Shown here piece after piece: positions 8,681-17,282 of a DNA stretch of 64,000 nucleotides. The stretch lies in contig OZ244803.1 of NCBI GenBank assembly GCA_965220045.1, positions 2,356,001-2,420,000 of the forward strand. The letters are read 5' to 3'. This DNA comes from VXOZ01 sp965220045. GTDB lineage: Bacteria > Chloroflexota > UBA11872 > VXOZ01. A model generated the notes under the pieces. It made no database searches. It worked only from the letters and a program-made list of their open reading frames with translations, and was not told the origin of the DNA. The position numbers and the translations under genes were made by a program. How positions within the stretch are numbered: the first letter of the stretch is position 1; every line of letters starts with the position of its first letter.

Positions 8681-9901
8681 TTGAAAACGAGTGAGGGATT
8701 GGATTTAGCCAGCGCACATGAGCCTCACGAGTCCGCCACCGAGCATTCCGCCCTCATCATCGGGGCTGGAATTGGCGGCCTGGCAGCCGCTGTTGCCCTG
8801 CAGCAAGCCGGAATAGACGCTACAGTCTTTGAACGTGCCCCGGTCTTCGGAGAAATAGGCGCCGGCATCGGCATTGGCGCCAACGGCATGTATGCGCTGT
8901 CAAAGCTCGGCGTCTCGGATGCGGTGAGCGCGGTTGGCGCGCCTGTGGAGCGTGTCGAACTCCGTACACAGCGCGGGTCGGTGCTAAGCGCACTATCGAC
9001 CGGGCCCCTGGGAAGACGGTACGGTGTGACAACTACGCTGGTGCACCGCGCGGACCTACACGCTGCACTGGCAAAAAGGCTCCATCCGGATACGATACGA
9101 CTCGGTAGGGAGTGTGTCGGCTTTACACACGACTCTACTGGCGTCATGGCTCGATTTGCTACCAGCGAAGAGGTGCGTGGTACAGTCCTAATAGGGGCTG
9201 ACGGTCTCTTTAGTGCCGTCCGCGGGCAGTTGTGGAGCGACCGCCCGCCCCGCTATGCGGGCTACACATCATGCCGAGGGATGGTCAACTCAGACCCGGA
9301 CGCGCTACCGCAGGGCACGGGGTTCGAAGCGTGGGGACAAGGTTTACGGTTTGGCCTGTTTCACATTGGCAAAGGCCGTGACTATTGGTATGCCACCTGG
9401 AACGCCCCGGCAGGTGGTGGAGAGTCTGGCGAGCCCCTCAAGCAACGACTACAGAGTTATTTTGAAGATTGGGCCGCGCCAGTTCCCCAGACTATTGCCG
9501 CAACGCCTGCGGAAACTCTGGTGCGTACCGACATTTGTGACCGATCTCCCCTTCCCCAATGGGGCCAAGGACGCGTGACGCTGCTTGGCGATGCGGCGCA
9601 TCCCACCACGCCAAATCTCGGACAGGGCGCATGCATGGCAATCGAGGATGCGGTCGTCCTTGCCCAGTACCTCAGCGGCAATGCGGATCCCGCTGTGGCA
9701 TTGCGGGAGTATGAAGACCGCCGCCGCGCATATACGGCCAGAATCGTCAATGCCTCGTGGCGTATGGGATGGGTCGGTCAGTGGGAAAACCCGCTCACCT
9801 GCGCCCTGCGCAATACTGCTTTGAGACTCACGCCGCCAAGCCTGGCGCGGACACGAGGCGATGCCGCACTCCAAGCAGCCGTGAGAAACCTACAAGCGTG
9901 A
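8681..9901 (+). CDS. FAD-dependent aromatic/terpenoid monooxygenase
   Basis: A 406-residue class-A flavoprotein monooxygenase. The Rossmann motif is IIGAGIGGLAAAVALQQAG (residues about 26-44), the middle LIGADGLFSAVR is the DG motif that binds FAD and NAD(P)H, and GDAAHPTTPNLGQGACMAIED is the GD motif contacting the FAD ribityl chain. This is the salicylate hydroxylase / zeaxanthin epoxidase-like group, which hydroxylate or epoxidise small aromatic or isoprenoid substrates using O2 and NAD(P)H. The start is a TTG with no strong Shine-Dalgarno, 39 nt after the propeller gene. The substrate is unknown. Confidence 0.85.
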   Translation: MKTSEGLDLASAHEPHESATEHSALIIGAGIGGLAAAVALQQAGIDATVFERAPVFGEIGAGIGIGANGMYALSKLGVSDAVSAVGAPVERVELRTQRGSVLSALSTGPLGRRYGVTTTLVHRADLHAALAKRLHPDTIRLGRECVGFTHDSTGVMARFATSEEVRGTVLIGADGLFSAVRGQLWSDRPPRYAGYTSCRGMVNSDPDALPQGTGFEAWGQGLRFGLFHIGKGRDYWYATWNAPAGGGESGEPLKQRLQSYFEDWAAPVPQTIAATPAETLVRTDICDRSPLPQWGQGRVTLLGDAAHPTTPNLGQGACMAIEDAVVLAQYLSGNADPAVALREYEDRRRAYTARIVNASWRMGWVGQWENPLTCALRNTALRLTPPSLARTRGDAALQAAVRNLQA

Positions 9902-10172
9902 GACACCCTTCGAGCATAGACTGACACGTCAGCCTCGCGAACTCCGTCCACTCCTCCCATATTCAAACCAAGAGGAGCAAATAGAGCGAGGATCACGAAT
10001 CGTTCGCACTGAGATTGTCGACGAGCGGCAGATCAATCCCTATCACTTGCTGGGGACGACAGGGCTAGGCGCGGCCCACATGCCTCGATTCCTCATCCGC
10101 CAATTGGCGCCCCGAATTCGCTGGACCGGCCTGGTAGGGCTTAGCGAGACTTGCGGTCTCGCACCGCCATCT

Positions 10173-10199
10173 CCGGTAGCGCAGGTTTGTAACCTTCGC
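10173..10199. repeat. R1 dispersed palindrome, copy 1 (degenerate right arm)
   Basis: GGTAGCGCAGGTTTGTAACC followed by TTCGC instead of the usual TGCG. R1 is the palindrome CGCAGGTT-TG(C/T)-AACCTGCG, with eight copies seen in this window. Confidence 0.7.
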
Positions 10200-10340
10200 C
10201 CGTCGCCGCCACTCTCCCACACGTGAGAGGCGGGTTTTCTTTCCTAAGCGCAACGCTTGGTTGAGGAGTATCTCCGCCAACGTACGATAGCCACCCCACG
10301 CGCCGACGCGCGCTGGCGGTGGCCCGCACCGCCATCCCTG

Positions 10341-10366
10341 GGTAGCGCAGGTTACAAACCTGCGCC
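10341..10366. repeat. R1 dispersed palindrome, copy 2
   Basis: GGTAGCGCAGG and TTACAAACCTGCGCC form an 8-bp palindromic stem, 11 nt past the stop codon of rnhA (read on the minus strand). It may stabilise or end the rnhA transcript. Confidence 0.75.
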
Positions 10367-10377
10367 GTCTTCCCCAT

Positions 10378-10863
10378 TTACGCTTCCGGCAACGGCGCAG
10401 GGCATTCGTACCCCTCGTCCACACACAGCTTCTCCCCGCGCGCCGCCCTGCTTGCCAGCCTATCGCAGCGTTCGTTTTCCACATTCCCTGCATGCCCGCG
10501 TACCCACTTGAAGGTCACATGGTGGGTAGAAGTGAGGTCGAGCAGCCGTCCCCAGAGATCGGGATTAGCGGCCTTTCCCTGCTTGCCGCGTTTCCACCCC
10601 TGCGCGCGCCACCTCTCCGCCCAGCCCTTCTCTATCGCGTTCACGACGTATTCGGAATCGGTGTGCAGTGTCACCTCGCAGGGTTCGGTAAGTGCTTCCA
10701 AGGCGCGAATGGCGGCCAGGATTTCCATGCGGTTATTCGTCGTCTTGCAATATCCGCCTGAAATCTCCTTGCGATACTGCCCGAACAGTATCACGGCGCC
10801 ATAGCCGCCAAGGCCCGGATTCCCTATGCACGCGCCATCGGTGTAAATCGTGACCTGTTTCAT
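10378..10863 (-). CDS. rnhA: Ribonuclease HI
   Basis: A 161-residue enzyme that cuts the RNA strand of RNA-DNA hybrids (R-loops, primers). The catalytic DEDD set is visible: TDGACIGNPG (Asp near residue 9), NRMEILAAIRAL (Glu near 47), HTDSEYVVNAI (Asp near 69) and GHAGNVENERCDRLA (Asp near 133, with the preceding His loop). The length and the KRGKQGKAANPDLW basic handle match the E. coli-type enzyme. The gene lies downstream of the Fe-S carrier gene on the same strand, separated by an intrinsic terminator. Confidence 0.95.
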   Translation of the reverse strand: MKQVTIYTDGACIGNPGLGGYGAVILFGQYRKEISGGYCKTTNNRMEILAAIRALEALTEPCEVTLHTDSEYVVNAIEKGWAERWRAQGWKRGKQGKAANPDLWGRLLDLTSTHHVTFKWVRGHAGNVENERCDRLASRAARGEKLCVDEGYECPAPLPEA

Positions 10864-10965
10864 GCGGATATGCTACTCGTCCTATGCAGTCGATCTATTG
10901 CGCAAAGCATTGCCGTATGCGCAGGATCGCAATCGCAGACGCTGGTATAAAGGGCAAAACAAAAG

Positions 10966-11010
10966 GAGCACTCCACTTCCCTGTGCAATCAGGAAGAGCA
11001 GAATGCTCCT
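10966..11010 (-). terminator. Intrinsic terminator of the Fe-S carrier gene
   Basis: Read on the minus strand, AGGAGCA (11010-11004) and TGCTCCT (10980-10974) form the outer stem, an inner CTTCC/GGAAG pair extends it, and TTTTGTTTT (10974-10966) follows. It lies 58 nt past the carrier stop codon and before rnhA. Confidence 0.65.
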
Positions 11011-11067
11011 CTCAGTCCGTCACTTGCCTTGGTGAGAGCCAACACGGGCTCTCTCTTAGCCGCCGCC

Positions 11068-11364
11068 TCAGCCGCCGGTTTCGACACCGCTTATCTTGAA
11101 GCCCCGGCGCGCGCCTTCATTCACGTATTCCACCGACGCGCCGTCCAGCGCCGCAAACGCCTGCGGGTCCATCACCACGCCGACACCGGCGGTATCTACC
11201 ACCTGGTCGTTGTCTTCCACTTCCTGGTCGAACCCCATGCCGAAGTTCACCTTGCCGCAGCCGCACTCGCTCTGCACAAAAATGCGCAGCTTGGCGTCCG
11301 CCAAGTCGTTATCCGTCATGAGCCGCTGCAGCTCCGTCGCCGCCGCGTTCGTTACCGTTATCAC
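11068..11364 (-). CDS. HesB/IscA-family A-type iron-sulfur carrier (atypical Cys set)
   Basis: A roughly 98-residue protein of the HesB/IscA/ErpA fold: VITVTNAAATELQRLM, then a strand with QSECGCGKVNFGMGFDQ where IscA proteins have a central GCSG, then VVMDPQAFAALDGASVEYV. Canonical members end in a CGCG motif that helps bind the cluster; this one ends GFKISGVETGG without Cys. The only cysteines are the adjacent pair in the central motif. It is a probable Fe-S or iron carrier of a divergent subgroup. The GTG at 11364 has GAAAGAGAG about 8 nt upstream; another GTG at 11403 overlaps its own purine-rich stretch and is less likely. Confidence 0.75.
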   Translation of the reverse strand: MITVTNAAATELQRLMTDNDLADAKLRIFVQSECGCGKVNFGMGFDQEVEDNDQVVDTAGVGVVMDPQAFAALDGASVEYVNEGARRGFKISGVETGG

Positions 11365-11625
11365 GCTATCGCTCTCTTTCTCAATTCCCTGCGAATTGCG
11401 CACTCCCTTTGGCGCAGCGCATTCGCATTATAGCATATAGGCCTGCGCCAACCGCTCCGCGCCGCCTATGTAAAGCAGCACAACCGTGATGAGGTTTCCA
11501 GCTTCCTGTCCAATCGTCAAGATTGGTCGCAAGCCAAGCCAAGCCAAAACAGCCTAACTGTAGCTTGGACTGGGCGAGAGCCGCGGCAGTCACATTTGCC
11601 GCCGCCCGTAAGAAGGCGGTGTTTG

Positions 11626-11999
11626 TGGTGGAGATGGGGGAGAGTCGAACTCCCCGTCCAAAGCTGTTCTTCCTGTAACCTCTACGAGCGTAGTCAGCTT
11701 TTGGGTGTCATTCCCAGAGCACGAGCGGACGAAAACCTCTGGAAACTAGCCTTCATTTGTCTTTCGCGGTCGTCGAAGGCGGCGGACATTATCCGCAAAG
11801 ACCGCGGCACACCGGCTGATAGGTCGCCCAAGCTGCGCTCACCGGAGGAAGAGCAGGTGGACGTCACAGCGCTATTTAGGCTGCGAGAGCAAAATTGTGC
11901 TTATTGGCACTTAAGAAAGTTGCTACCTGTTTTACGAGGGTGATAGCACCTCGGCTCGCAGTTCCAGGCCTCCCAACCCTGTCGAATCCACTCATCCCC
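11626..11999 (-). ncRNA. ssrA: Transfer-messenger RNA (tmRNA)
   Basis: The 3' end on the minus strand is a T-arm (GGGAGTTCGACTCTCCC) followed by CATCTCCACCA with CCA encoded. The 5' end begins GGGGATGAGTGGATTCGACA, and GGGGATG pairs with CATCTCC over 7 bp with one G-U. The length of 374 nt is normal. The resume frame reads GCC AAT AAG CAC AAT TTT GCT CTC GCA GCC TAA, giving the proteolysis tag ANKHNFALAA. With its partner SmpB it rescues stalled ribosomes and marks the product for proteases such as ClpXP, which is encoded elsewhere in this window. It is a one-piece (not permuted) tmRNA. Confidence 0.95.
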
Positions 12000-12255
12000 G
12001 TCTGCTCTTTAAGTGTACCATGCCGCCTGCCGCAACCGGGCGTTTCGACTTGGAAAACGACCGCCGTCATGTCGATTGCAGGGAAATCCACTGCGGTCTG
12101 ACCGGATGCTTGGCGTTGGGGTCCGCCGCCATGGGGCTGTATTCTTGCCTACGTTTGAAGGAAGGGGACAGGAATTCAGGGTGTGCGCGACGAAGATGGA
12201 TTCCCGCTTTCGCGGGAATGACGGATATGTAGGCCGTTCTAGAGATTCACGTCGC
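12000..12255. other. Intergenic region upstream of tmRNA
   Basis: A possible -10 (TACACT on the minus strand, 12015-12020) lies about 12 nt before the mature tmRNA 5' end, with no good -35. One R2 repeat is present (listed separately). No gene is seen. Confidence 0.35.
12195..12225. repeat. R2 dispersed palindrome
   Basis: GATGGATTCCCGCTTTCGCG followed by GGAATGACGGA. The arms ATTCCCGC and GCGGGAAT are complementary. R2 is the most frequent repeat of the window. Confidence 0.8.
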
Positions 12256-13518
12256 TCACGCGCTCTGGGGCTGATGGAGCAGCCCGGCCTCTACCAGATT
12301 GCCCGCAGCGTCGAATTCCCACGCATACGGCGTGTCGAGGATCTCCAGGTGCGGGTTCTCACGCGCTGCCGGTATCAATGCCTCGGAAAAGAGCAAGTAT
12401 TCCAGATGGAGCGTGCTGTAGATGCGGACGACGCGGGGCTCCGCCACATCTGTGCAGGCGGACTTGAAAGCCGTCTCGATGGCAACCTTGTCGTTTTCCA
12501 GTGTGATGGGAATCTTGGCCACGGCCGGGTTATTGGCGGTGAGGGCGTTCATGTAGAGATCGTAGTAGTTGATCTTGTCGGCCAGGCGTTTCGTCACAAA
12601 GTCGGCATGGCCGATGCCCACTGAATTGCCGTGAGATTCCGGCGTCAAATCGCGCACGAGCACCCGTTTGTAGTTGGGATGGCGGTCCATAGTCATGCCA
12701 CGGTTGAGCCCAATGACGTTCGGATCCATGCCCGCGCCGGAGATGTTCTTTCCCATCATGTCGACGATGAGGAGATCGAGTTCGTCGAACGGCACGCGGG
12801 GCAACAGAGTCTTGGAAAGGGTCTGCAGTTCCCTGTCCGTCTCGTAGATGTCGTCGGCCAGCGCCGCCCTGATGGTGTGGGGCTGGTCGTATCCATTTTC
12901 GACCACACCAAGTCCCAGGACGATGTTAGACTTCTCGATGGCGACAGCGGCAGCCTGCGGGATGGTCTCCGCCAAGCCATGGGCGTGCATCTGCTCGGCG
13001 CCCCGCTGCTTGCCGAGACCCACCGTTATCATCTTGCAGAGGCCGCTCTCCACCGGGCCACGGAAGCTGGTGTGCGGCTTCACGCGGGCCACTACAATCA
13101 CGGCGTCCGCATTGTAGGCATTGCGATCGAAGTAGACCGTGGCGCCGTTGGCTGTGGTGCCGAGGTTCGCCACGTCCATCGTGGCGCGGACCTCCGCTCC
13201 CGTGGTCTCCTCGGTGATGCCGTAGTCCCGCAGCACGGCAGCCTGCCCCTCGGCAATCGCGCCGCCGTGGCTGCCCATGGACGGCACGATGAATGGGGTT
13301 GCGCCGGCAGCGGTCACGGCTTCAGCCACCGTGCGAATAATCTCCGGAATGCGCGTGATGCCCCGGCTACCTGCCGTAATGGCGACCTCCATACCGGGAG
13401 CAACGACCTTCTCCAGGCCAACGCGCGCTAGCTCGTGACGAATCGAAGCCACGAGATCATCGATCTGATCGGTGGAGAAGCTTTGACGCACGTGAACCAT
13501 GCGAGGCAAGTCTGCCAT
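12256..13518 (-). CDS. LarA-like nickel-pincer racemase family protein (DUF2088)
   Basis: A 420-residue protein of the LarA / DUF2088 superfamily, whose best-known member is lactate racemase with a nickel-pincer nucleotide. Visible are AITAGSRGITRIPEIIRTV (the N-terminal GSRG segment), PSMGSHGGA, ARVKPHTSFRGPVESGLCKM (conserved K-PH core) and the C-terminal LLIVDMMGKNISGAGMDPN. The loop around VKPHTSFRG corresponds to the substrate/cofactor-binding histidine region. Many members are racemases or epimerases of hydroxyacids; the substrate here is unknown. AGGAGAG sits 4 nt before the ATG. No nickel-cofactor genes (larB/C/E) are in the window. Confidence 0.75.
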   Translation of the reverse strand: MADLPRMVHVRQSFSTDQIDDLVASIRHELARVGLEKVVAPGMEVAITAGSRGITRIPEIIRTVAEAVTAAGATPFIVPSMGSHGGAIAEGQAAVLRDYGITEETTGAEVRATMDVANLGTTANGATVYFDRNAYNADAVIVVARVKPHTSFRGPVESGLCKMITVGLGKQRGAEQMHAHGLAETIPQAAAVAIEKSNIVLGLGVVENGYDQPHTIRAALADDIYETDRELQTLSKTLLPRVPFDELDLLIVDMMGKNISGAGMDPNVIGLNRGMTMDRHPNYKRVLVRDLTPESHGNSVGIGHADFVTKRLADKINYYDLYMNALTANNPAVAKIPITLENDKVAIETAFKSACTDVAEPRVVRIYSTLHLEYLLFSEALIPAARENPHLEILDTPYAWEFDAAGNLVEAGLLHQPQSA

Positions 13519-13686
13519 GGTCTCTCCTCAATGCACTCGCGTGCTTGGCAACGAACGCTCCTGCAACTCCGGCCCCCGGAGCGCAGGTTCACACAACCGG
13601 CAGCAATTCACTATGGGCATCCCAACTACACCACATGCGCACGCGAGACCGCGCTCGTTTCCCCAATTACCGCAGATGCGTGTTGG

Positions 13687-14610
13687 CTAGAGAGTCTCCC
13701 AGAACGGCGTCTCGTTATCCAACGTGAAGATGACCAGTTCATCGTTCGGCCCCCTTACGCTGGTAAGATTCTCAGCGGTAATGAGCAAACGATTGTACTG
13801 CCGCATCCCCTTGGTTTCGGGCGGTGCCGTCATGACGATCTGGGAATCGCCATTCGGTGTCACGGTGAGCCACGAGCCGTTATACGTCAACGGATCTTCG
13901 CTCAACGTATCCAGCACCCACAGAATGAGAAACTTATCGCCATAGTCACGCGGCTGCTTGAGCCCGGCAAACGTAATCGACAATCCGCCGTTTACGCCAA
14001 CCCTCACCACAGTGCTGACATCACCGGTAAGCTCCGTTGGCTGAAACCGGAATAGCTGCCCCGGGCGCATCATCATCGGCCGCGCCAGGATAAGCCGCAG
14101 AGGCGCATCCTCGATGGCAACCGAAGGTCGATCTACCATGGCGTGCTCTTCTGCCGTTACGTAGATCGCCTTGACTGCATCGAAGGTGGTGTAGGTCCAC
14201 AGTGTGGCGACACGCGAGACATCGGAAATGAGTGCGCCGCCGTTTTCGTACACGATGGTCCCGTTTTGTTCGTTGCCAATCCAAACGACAAACGTATTGC
14301 CCCCGAATGTCGTGGGTGAAGGCATGCGGCGACCGTTGACGAAAATGGATCCCTTATCGGAATTCAGAGCCACGTTGACCTCGGCGTTGCCCGCCATTTC
14401 ATCAATGACCATGAGGAGCGGCAAGTCACGCCGGGACTCTTCCGCCTCGGTGATGGCCCGGGCCTGTGCTGTGGCAACGATATTCGGATTCGGTGTGGGA
14501 ACAATTCGCTCCCCATCAGACTCTTCTACGCCGCAGGCTGCCGCCGTGACGAGCAAAACGATACTGGCGATTGAAATCCGATAAATGAATGGCAACTTCA
14601 GCCGTCTCAT
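13687..14610 (-). CDS. Lipoprotein of unknown function
   Basis: A 307-residue protein. A basic start and hydrophobic stretch end at the lipobox TAAAC (Cys near residue 26), so it is exported and lipid anchored. The mature part begins with a Thr/Pro linker and has two beta-rich halves (VNVALNSDKGSIFVNGRRMPSP; LTYNGSWLTVTPNGDSQIVM). No known catalytic motif is seen. AGGAGGG precedes the ATG by 3 nt. It is divergent from the C4 zinc-ribbon gene, and I do not recognise a family. Confidence 0.6.
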   Translation of the reverse strand: MRRLKLPFIYRISIASIVLLVTAAACGVEESDGERIVPTPNPNIVATAQARAITEAEESRRDLPLLMVIDEMAGNAEVNVALNSDKGSIFVNGRRMPSPTTFGGNTFVVWIGNEQNGTIVYENGGALISDVSRVATLWTYTTFDAVKAIYVTAEEHAMVDRPSVAIEDAPLRLILARPMMMRPGQLFRFQPTELTGDVSTVVRVGVNGGLSITFAGLKQPRDYGDKFLILWVLDTLSEDPLTYNGSWLTVTPNGDSQIVMTAPPETKGMRQYNRLLITAENLTSVRGPNDELVIFTLDNETPFWETL

Positions 14611-14971
14611 GATCCCTCCTGTACTCTCGAATGCGGCGCCGTCGGCTTACAGAGCGAATTATCGTGACTGGATGCCCGCGCTAATTGGGCGTAGCATTCC
14701 AATGGTATGCCAACAATACAATTATCACAAGTCGCCCGACTCCACGCGGGACGCCCTTGTGACAGCACCCTCTTATTCTTGAAGTCTACGTGTATACGCT
14801 ACTCTTCCGTCTATTGCTGCCCTTAACGTTTCTCGGGCCCTCTAGTCTCCCCGCTCTCCGGCGGCAAAACTAGCCCAGCCCCACCTACTGCACAAGAGCA
14901 TAGCACACTCTACGGGTGATGAGAATTGTATAATGACTCGAATACCGGAGATTCACCAGAGGACTTGAGGC
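14611..14971. promoter_or_regulatory. Divergent intergenic region with a TATAAT -10 box
   Basis: A perfect TATAAT at 14929-14934 points towards the zinc-ribbon gene and would place the start near 14941, about 30 nt before its ATG. The -35 is poor. No gene is seen in the remaining 300 nt. Confidence 0.45.
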
Positions 14972-15682
14972 ATGGCTCCTCTTGCGTTCGGACGGCTGCA
15001 GGAACTCCAAGACGTAGACCTCCAGTTAGACGGGCTCCGCGCTGAAGTCGAGCAAATCGAAGCTGCTCTCGCCGATAGCGGTGAAGTCGAAGCGGCGCGG
15101 CGCACGCTCGCGTCCTTAACGAAGTCGCAGGAGAAAGCAAGCGCCGCGCTGCGCGACGCCGAACTCACGCTGGCGACCCTCACTGACGAAGTCGAACGAA
15201 AGTCGCAACGCCTTTACAGCGGCAGTGTCGTAAGCTCGCGAGAACTGGAGGCGTTGCAAGCGGACATCGCCCAACTCATGCAGCAGCGGTCTGCGCGCGA
15301 AGAGAGCGCCCTGCAAGCCATGGTCATTGCCGAAGAAGCCGAAACGGCACGGCAGGAACAACAGGAACACCTCGCGTCACTCGAAGCCGCCTTTGCCACC
15401 AAACAGAAGGAATTCGGCGCCCGGCTTCAAGAACTCCGGCGCGCAATCCCCGCCCAAGAACAAGAACGCGCCGCTCTGGTGGGCAGTAATGAATCCGTTC
15501 TTGTCGCCACGTACGAGTCTTTGCGCAGAAGCCTTGGCGGCCAGGTCCTGGTGCCGGTTTCCCAGGGCCGCTGCACGTTCTGCCACATCGCGCTCCCCGA
15601 CACGCAACTGCGCCGCACCCAGCAGAACCAAGAGATCGTCTATTGCGATAGCTGCGGACGCCTGCTCTTTACGTCGCGCTAG
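14972..15682 (+). CDS. Coiled-coil C4-type zinc-ribbon protein (CT398-like)
   Basis: A 236-residue protein with an N-terminal antiparallel coiled coil (residues about 5-170, rich in Leu, Glu, Ala, Gln) and a C-terminal C4 zinc ribbon (GRCTFCHIALPD ... IVYCDSCGRLLF). This is the widespread family annotated as C4-type zinc-ribbon domain protein, represented by chlamydial CT398, thought to act as a nucleic-acid or secretion/sigma-factor adaptor. In many genomes it sits beside rnhA; here rnhA is about 4 kb away. The ORF ends 36 nt before a strong terminator. Confidence 0.85.
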   Translation: MAPLAFGRLQELQDVDLQLDGLRAEVEQIEAALADSGEVEAARRTLASLTKSQEKASAALRDAELTLATLTDEVERKSQRLYSGSVVSSRELEALQADIAQLMQQRSAREESALQAMVIAEEAETARQEQQEHLASLEAAFATKQKEFGARLQELRRAIPAQEQERAALVGSNESVLVATYESLRRSLGGQVLVPVSQGRCTFCHIALPDTQLRRTQQNQEIVYCDSCGRLLFTSR

Positions 15683-15717
15683 CTAAGGCCGCAACTGCGA
15701 AATCTCCCCCAAACGAG

Positions 15718-15743
15718 AAGAAGCCGCAAGTGCGGCTTCTTTT
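15718..15743 (+). terminator. Intrinsic terminator after the zinc-ribbon gene
   Basis: AAGAAGCCGC (15718-15727), loop AAGT, GCGGCTTCTT, then TTC. This is a 10-bp perfect stem. The A-rich left flank lets it act on the minus strand too, where it would follow tRNA-Leu, so it is probably bidirectional. Confidence 0.85.
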
Positions 15744-15755
15744 CAATAATCAGGG

Positions 15756-15840
15756 TGCCGAAGAAGGGACTCGAACCCTTACGAGCGCAATGCCCACTAG
15801 CCCCTCAAGCTAGCGCGTCTTCCAATTCCGCCACTTCGGC
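15756..15840 (-). tRNA. tRNA-Leu (anticodon GAG)
   Basis: 85 nt. The acceptor stem is GCCGAAG/CTTCGGC with discriminator A, and CCA is not encoded (ACCC follows). The anticodon arm is CTAGC-TTGAGGG-GCTAG, giving anticodon GAG for CUC/CUU. A long variable arm (class II tRNA) precedes the T-arm AAGGG-TTCGAGT-CCCTT. Confidence 0.95.
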
Positions 15841-16045
15841 GTGGGTTGCTTCCACAATCTGATTATAGGCAAGCAAGGAATCTGCCGTCAATGCGCAATC
15901 CAATCCCATGCGGGGCTCCGTGGGCGATCTTCGCAGTCTCAGTTCTCGAGAGAGAACGGGGCGACACTCACTCTGCACGGAATGGAACGGGCTTCCAGCG
16001 GCATGCAAGAACCCGGTGCTGCGTGGAGTGCCTCAAGGCGCCCGG

Positions 16046-16891
16046 TTAGATCGACTGCACCGAGAAGCCGCCGTCAATTACGAATGCAAGCCCGGTTGTG
16101 AACGCGCTTGCCTTGGATGCGAGGTAGACCGCAGCGCCGCCAAGTTCGTCGGGCTCGCCAAAGCGGCCGCTGGGCGTGTGGGCCACGATCTGTTGGCCGC
16201 GCTCGCTCAGGCTGCCATCCGGCTCGCGCAGCAAAGAGCGATTCTGCGTGGTCTCGAAAAACCCCGGGACGATCATGTTGACCCGCACCACGCCTTGCCA
16301 CTCCCGGGCGAGGAAGTACGTGAGCGTTGCCACTCCCGACTTCGCGATGGCGTACACCGGCACCCGGGAAAGCGGACGCTCGCCGCCGGCCATGGAACCG
16401 ATGTTTATGACGCTGCCCCGTCCGTTCGCGAGCATCGCCGGACCGAACTCCTGGCAGGCCAGCCACGCCGAGGTGAGGTTGAGATCAAGATTCTCGCGTA
16501 CCGCCTCCAACGTGAGTTCCTCAAAGGCTTGGTCCGCATTAACGACCGCCGACGGCTGGTTGCCCCCGACTGCATTCACCGCTACCGTCACCGTACCGAA
16601 CGCGTCGCGCACCTGCCCGTGGGCCTCCGCCACCGATTCTGCGTCGGTGGCAACATAGGCCACGAAGATCGCCTCGCCTCCCGCGTCCGTGATGGCGTCA
16701 ACCCTGCGTTGACCTTCTGCTTGATTGCGTCCCAGGACCGCGACCTTCGCTCCGGCCTTGCCCAGATACTCGGCAATTACACCGCCCAGGACTCCCGTGC
16801 CGCCGCCTACGACCGCTACCTCTTCGCTAAGACCAAATACCCTATCAAGGAAATTGCCACGCGATAGGTCACTTCTTGAATTTGCACTCAT
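16046..16891 (-). CDS. Short-chain dehydrogenase/reductase, mannonate/fructuronate reductase-like
   Basis: A 281-residue classical SDR. The NAD(P)-binding VVGGGTGVLGGVIAEYL corresponds to TGxxxGxG, NAVGGN to the NAG segment, and Tyr/Lys of the active site to YAIAK, with Ser upstream in NIGSMAGG. The GFFETTQNR...SLSERGQQIVAHTPSGRFGEPDEL region closely resembles SDRs annotated as D-mannonate oxidoreductase, which interconvert fructuronate and mannonate. ATG 16891 is chosen because TAGGAG lies 8 nt before it; the ATG at 16900 abuts that box. Confidence 0.85.
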   Translation of the reverse strand: MSANSRSDLSRGNFLDRVFGLSEEVAVVGGGTGVLGGVIAEYLGKAGAKVAVLGRNQAEGQRRVDAITDAGGEAIFVAYVATDAESVAEAHGQVRDAFGTVTVAVNAVGGNQPSAVVNADQAFEELTLEAVRENLDLNLTSAWLACQEFGPAMLANGRGSVINIGSMAGGERPLSRVPVYAIAKSGVATLTYFLAREWQGVVRVNMIVPGFFETTQNRSLLREPDGSLSERGQQIVAHTPSGRFGEPDELGGAAVYLASKASAFTTGLAFVIDGGFSVQSI

Positions 16892-16955
16892 CAATAGCAT
16901 CTCCTAGATAGGCGCACGTTACCCTCTTGTCTAGAGTTTGAGATCAAAAAACTGC

Positions 16956-17282
16956 CTATACTGTTGCCGCTCTTTCTATCGCCTCGGCAAGCCACGCATT
17001 GAGACTCTTGCCTTCCGCTCGTGCCGCCGCAGTGGCTGCGCGATGAATCTCGGGCTTCAAGCGCAGTGGAACGCGACCCGAAAAAGGCCGGTCTGGCACC
17101 CTGCCCCGCTCAGCACAGACGGCCAGATAGTCGTCAACAGAGTGCTGAAACTCCTTCTCAAGCTGCGCCACAGAATCGCCCTCGAAGACGATTACATCGC
17201 GTGTATCTACTACTTCACCATGAAAGACACCCGCGTCGTCATCAAAGCTCACCGCTGCACTATAGCCCTTATATTCCATCAT
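16956..17282 (-). CDS. HicB-family antitoxin-like protein, without a HicA partner
   Basis: A 108-residue protein with the two-part HicB layout: an N-terminal partial RNase-H-like fold (MEYKGYSAAVSFDDDAGVFHGEVVDTRD, and FEGDSVAQLEKEFQHSVDDYL) and a C-terminal ribbon-helix-helix (RVPLRLKPEIHRAATAAARA, SLNAWLAEAIE). HicB normally binds DNA and neutralises the mRNA-cutting toxin HicA encoded next to it. No HicA-like frame is present within several hundred bases on either side. This is either a solitary regulator or the remnant of a toxin-antitoxin pair. Confidence 0.8.
   Translation of the reverse strand: MMEYKGYSAAVSFDDDAGVFHGEVVDTRDVIVFEGDSVAQLEKEFQHSVDDYLAVCAERGRVPDRPFSGRVPLRLKPEIHRAATAAARAEGKSLNAWLAEAIERAATV

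Larger units (their letters stand above)
9902..10377. other. Intergenic region with two R1 palindromic repeats
   Basis: No supported gene. It holds two copies of the R1 palindrome (listed separately), in the space between two genes that converge here. The rest shows only short non-convincing open frames. Confidence 0.5.

Noticed and set aside
9960..10140. Possible decayed gene (open frame reading VRTEIVDERQINPYHLLG)
   Set aside because: Protein-like in parts, but I cannot match it to a family, it has no start signal, and it runs into R1 repeats.
12013..12624. 203-residue ORF starting near the tmRNA 5' end
   Set aside because: Crosses an R2 repeat and the opposite strand of LarA; no ribosome-binding site.
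12631..13431. 266-residue antisense ORF over the LarA-like gene
   Set aside because: Shadow frame with His/Arg/Gly-rich low-complexity sequence typical of antisense reading.
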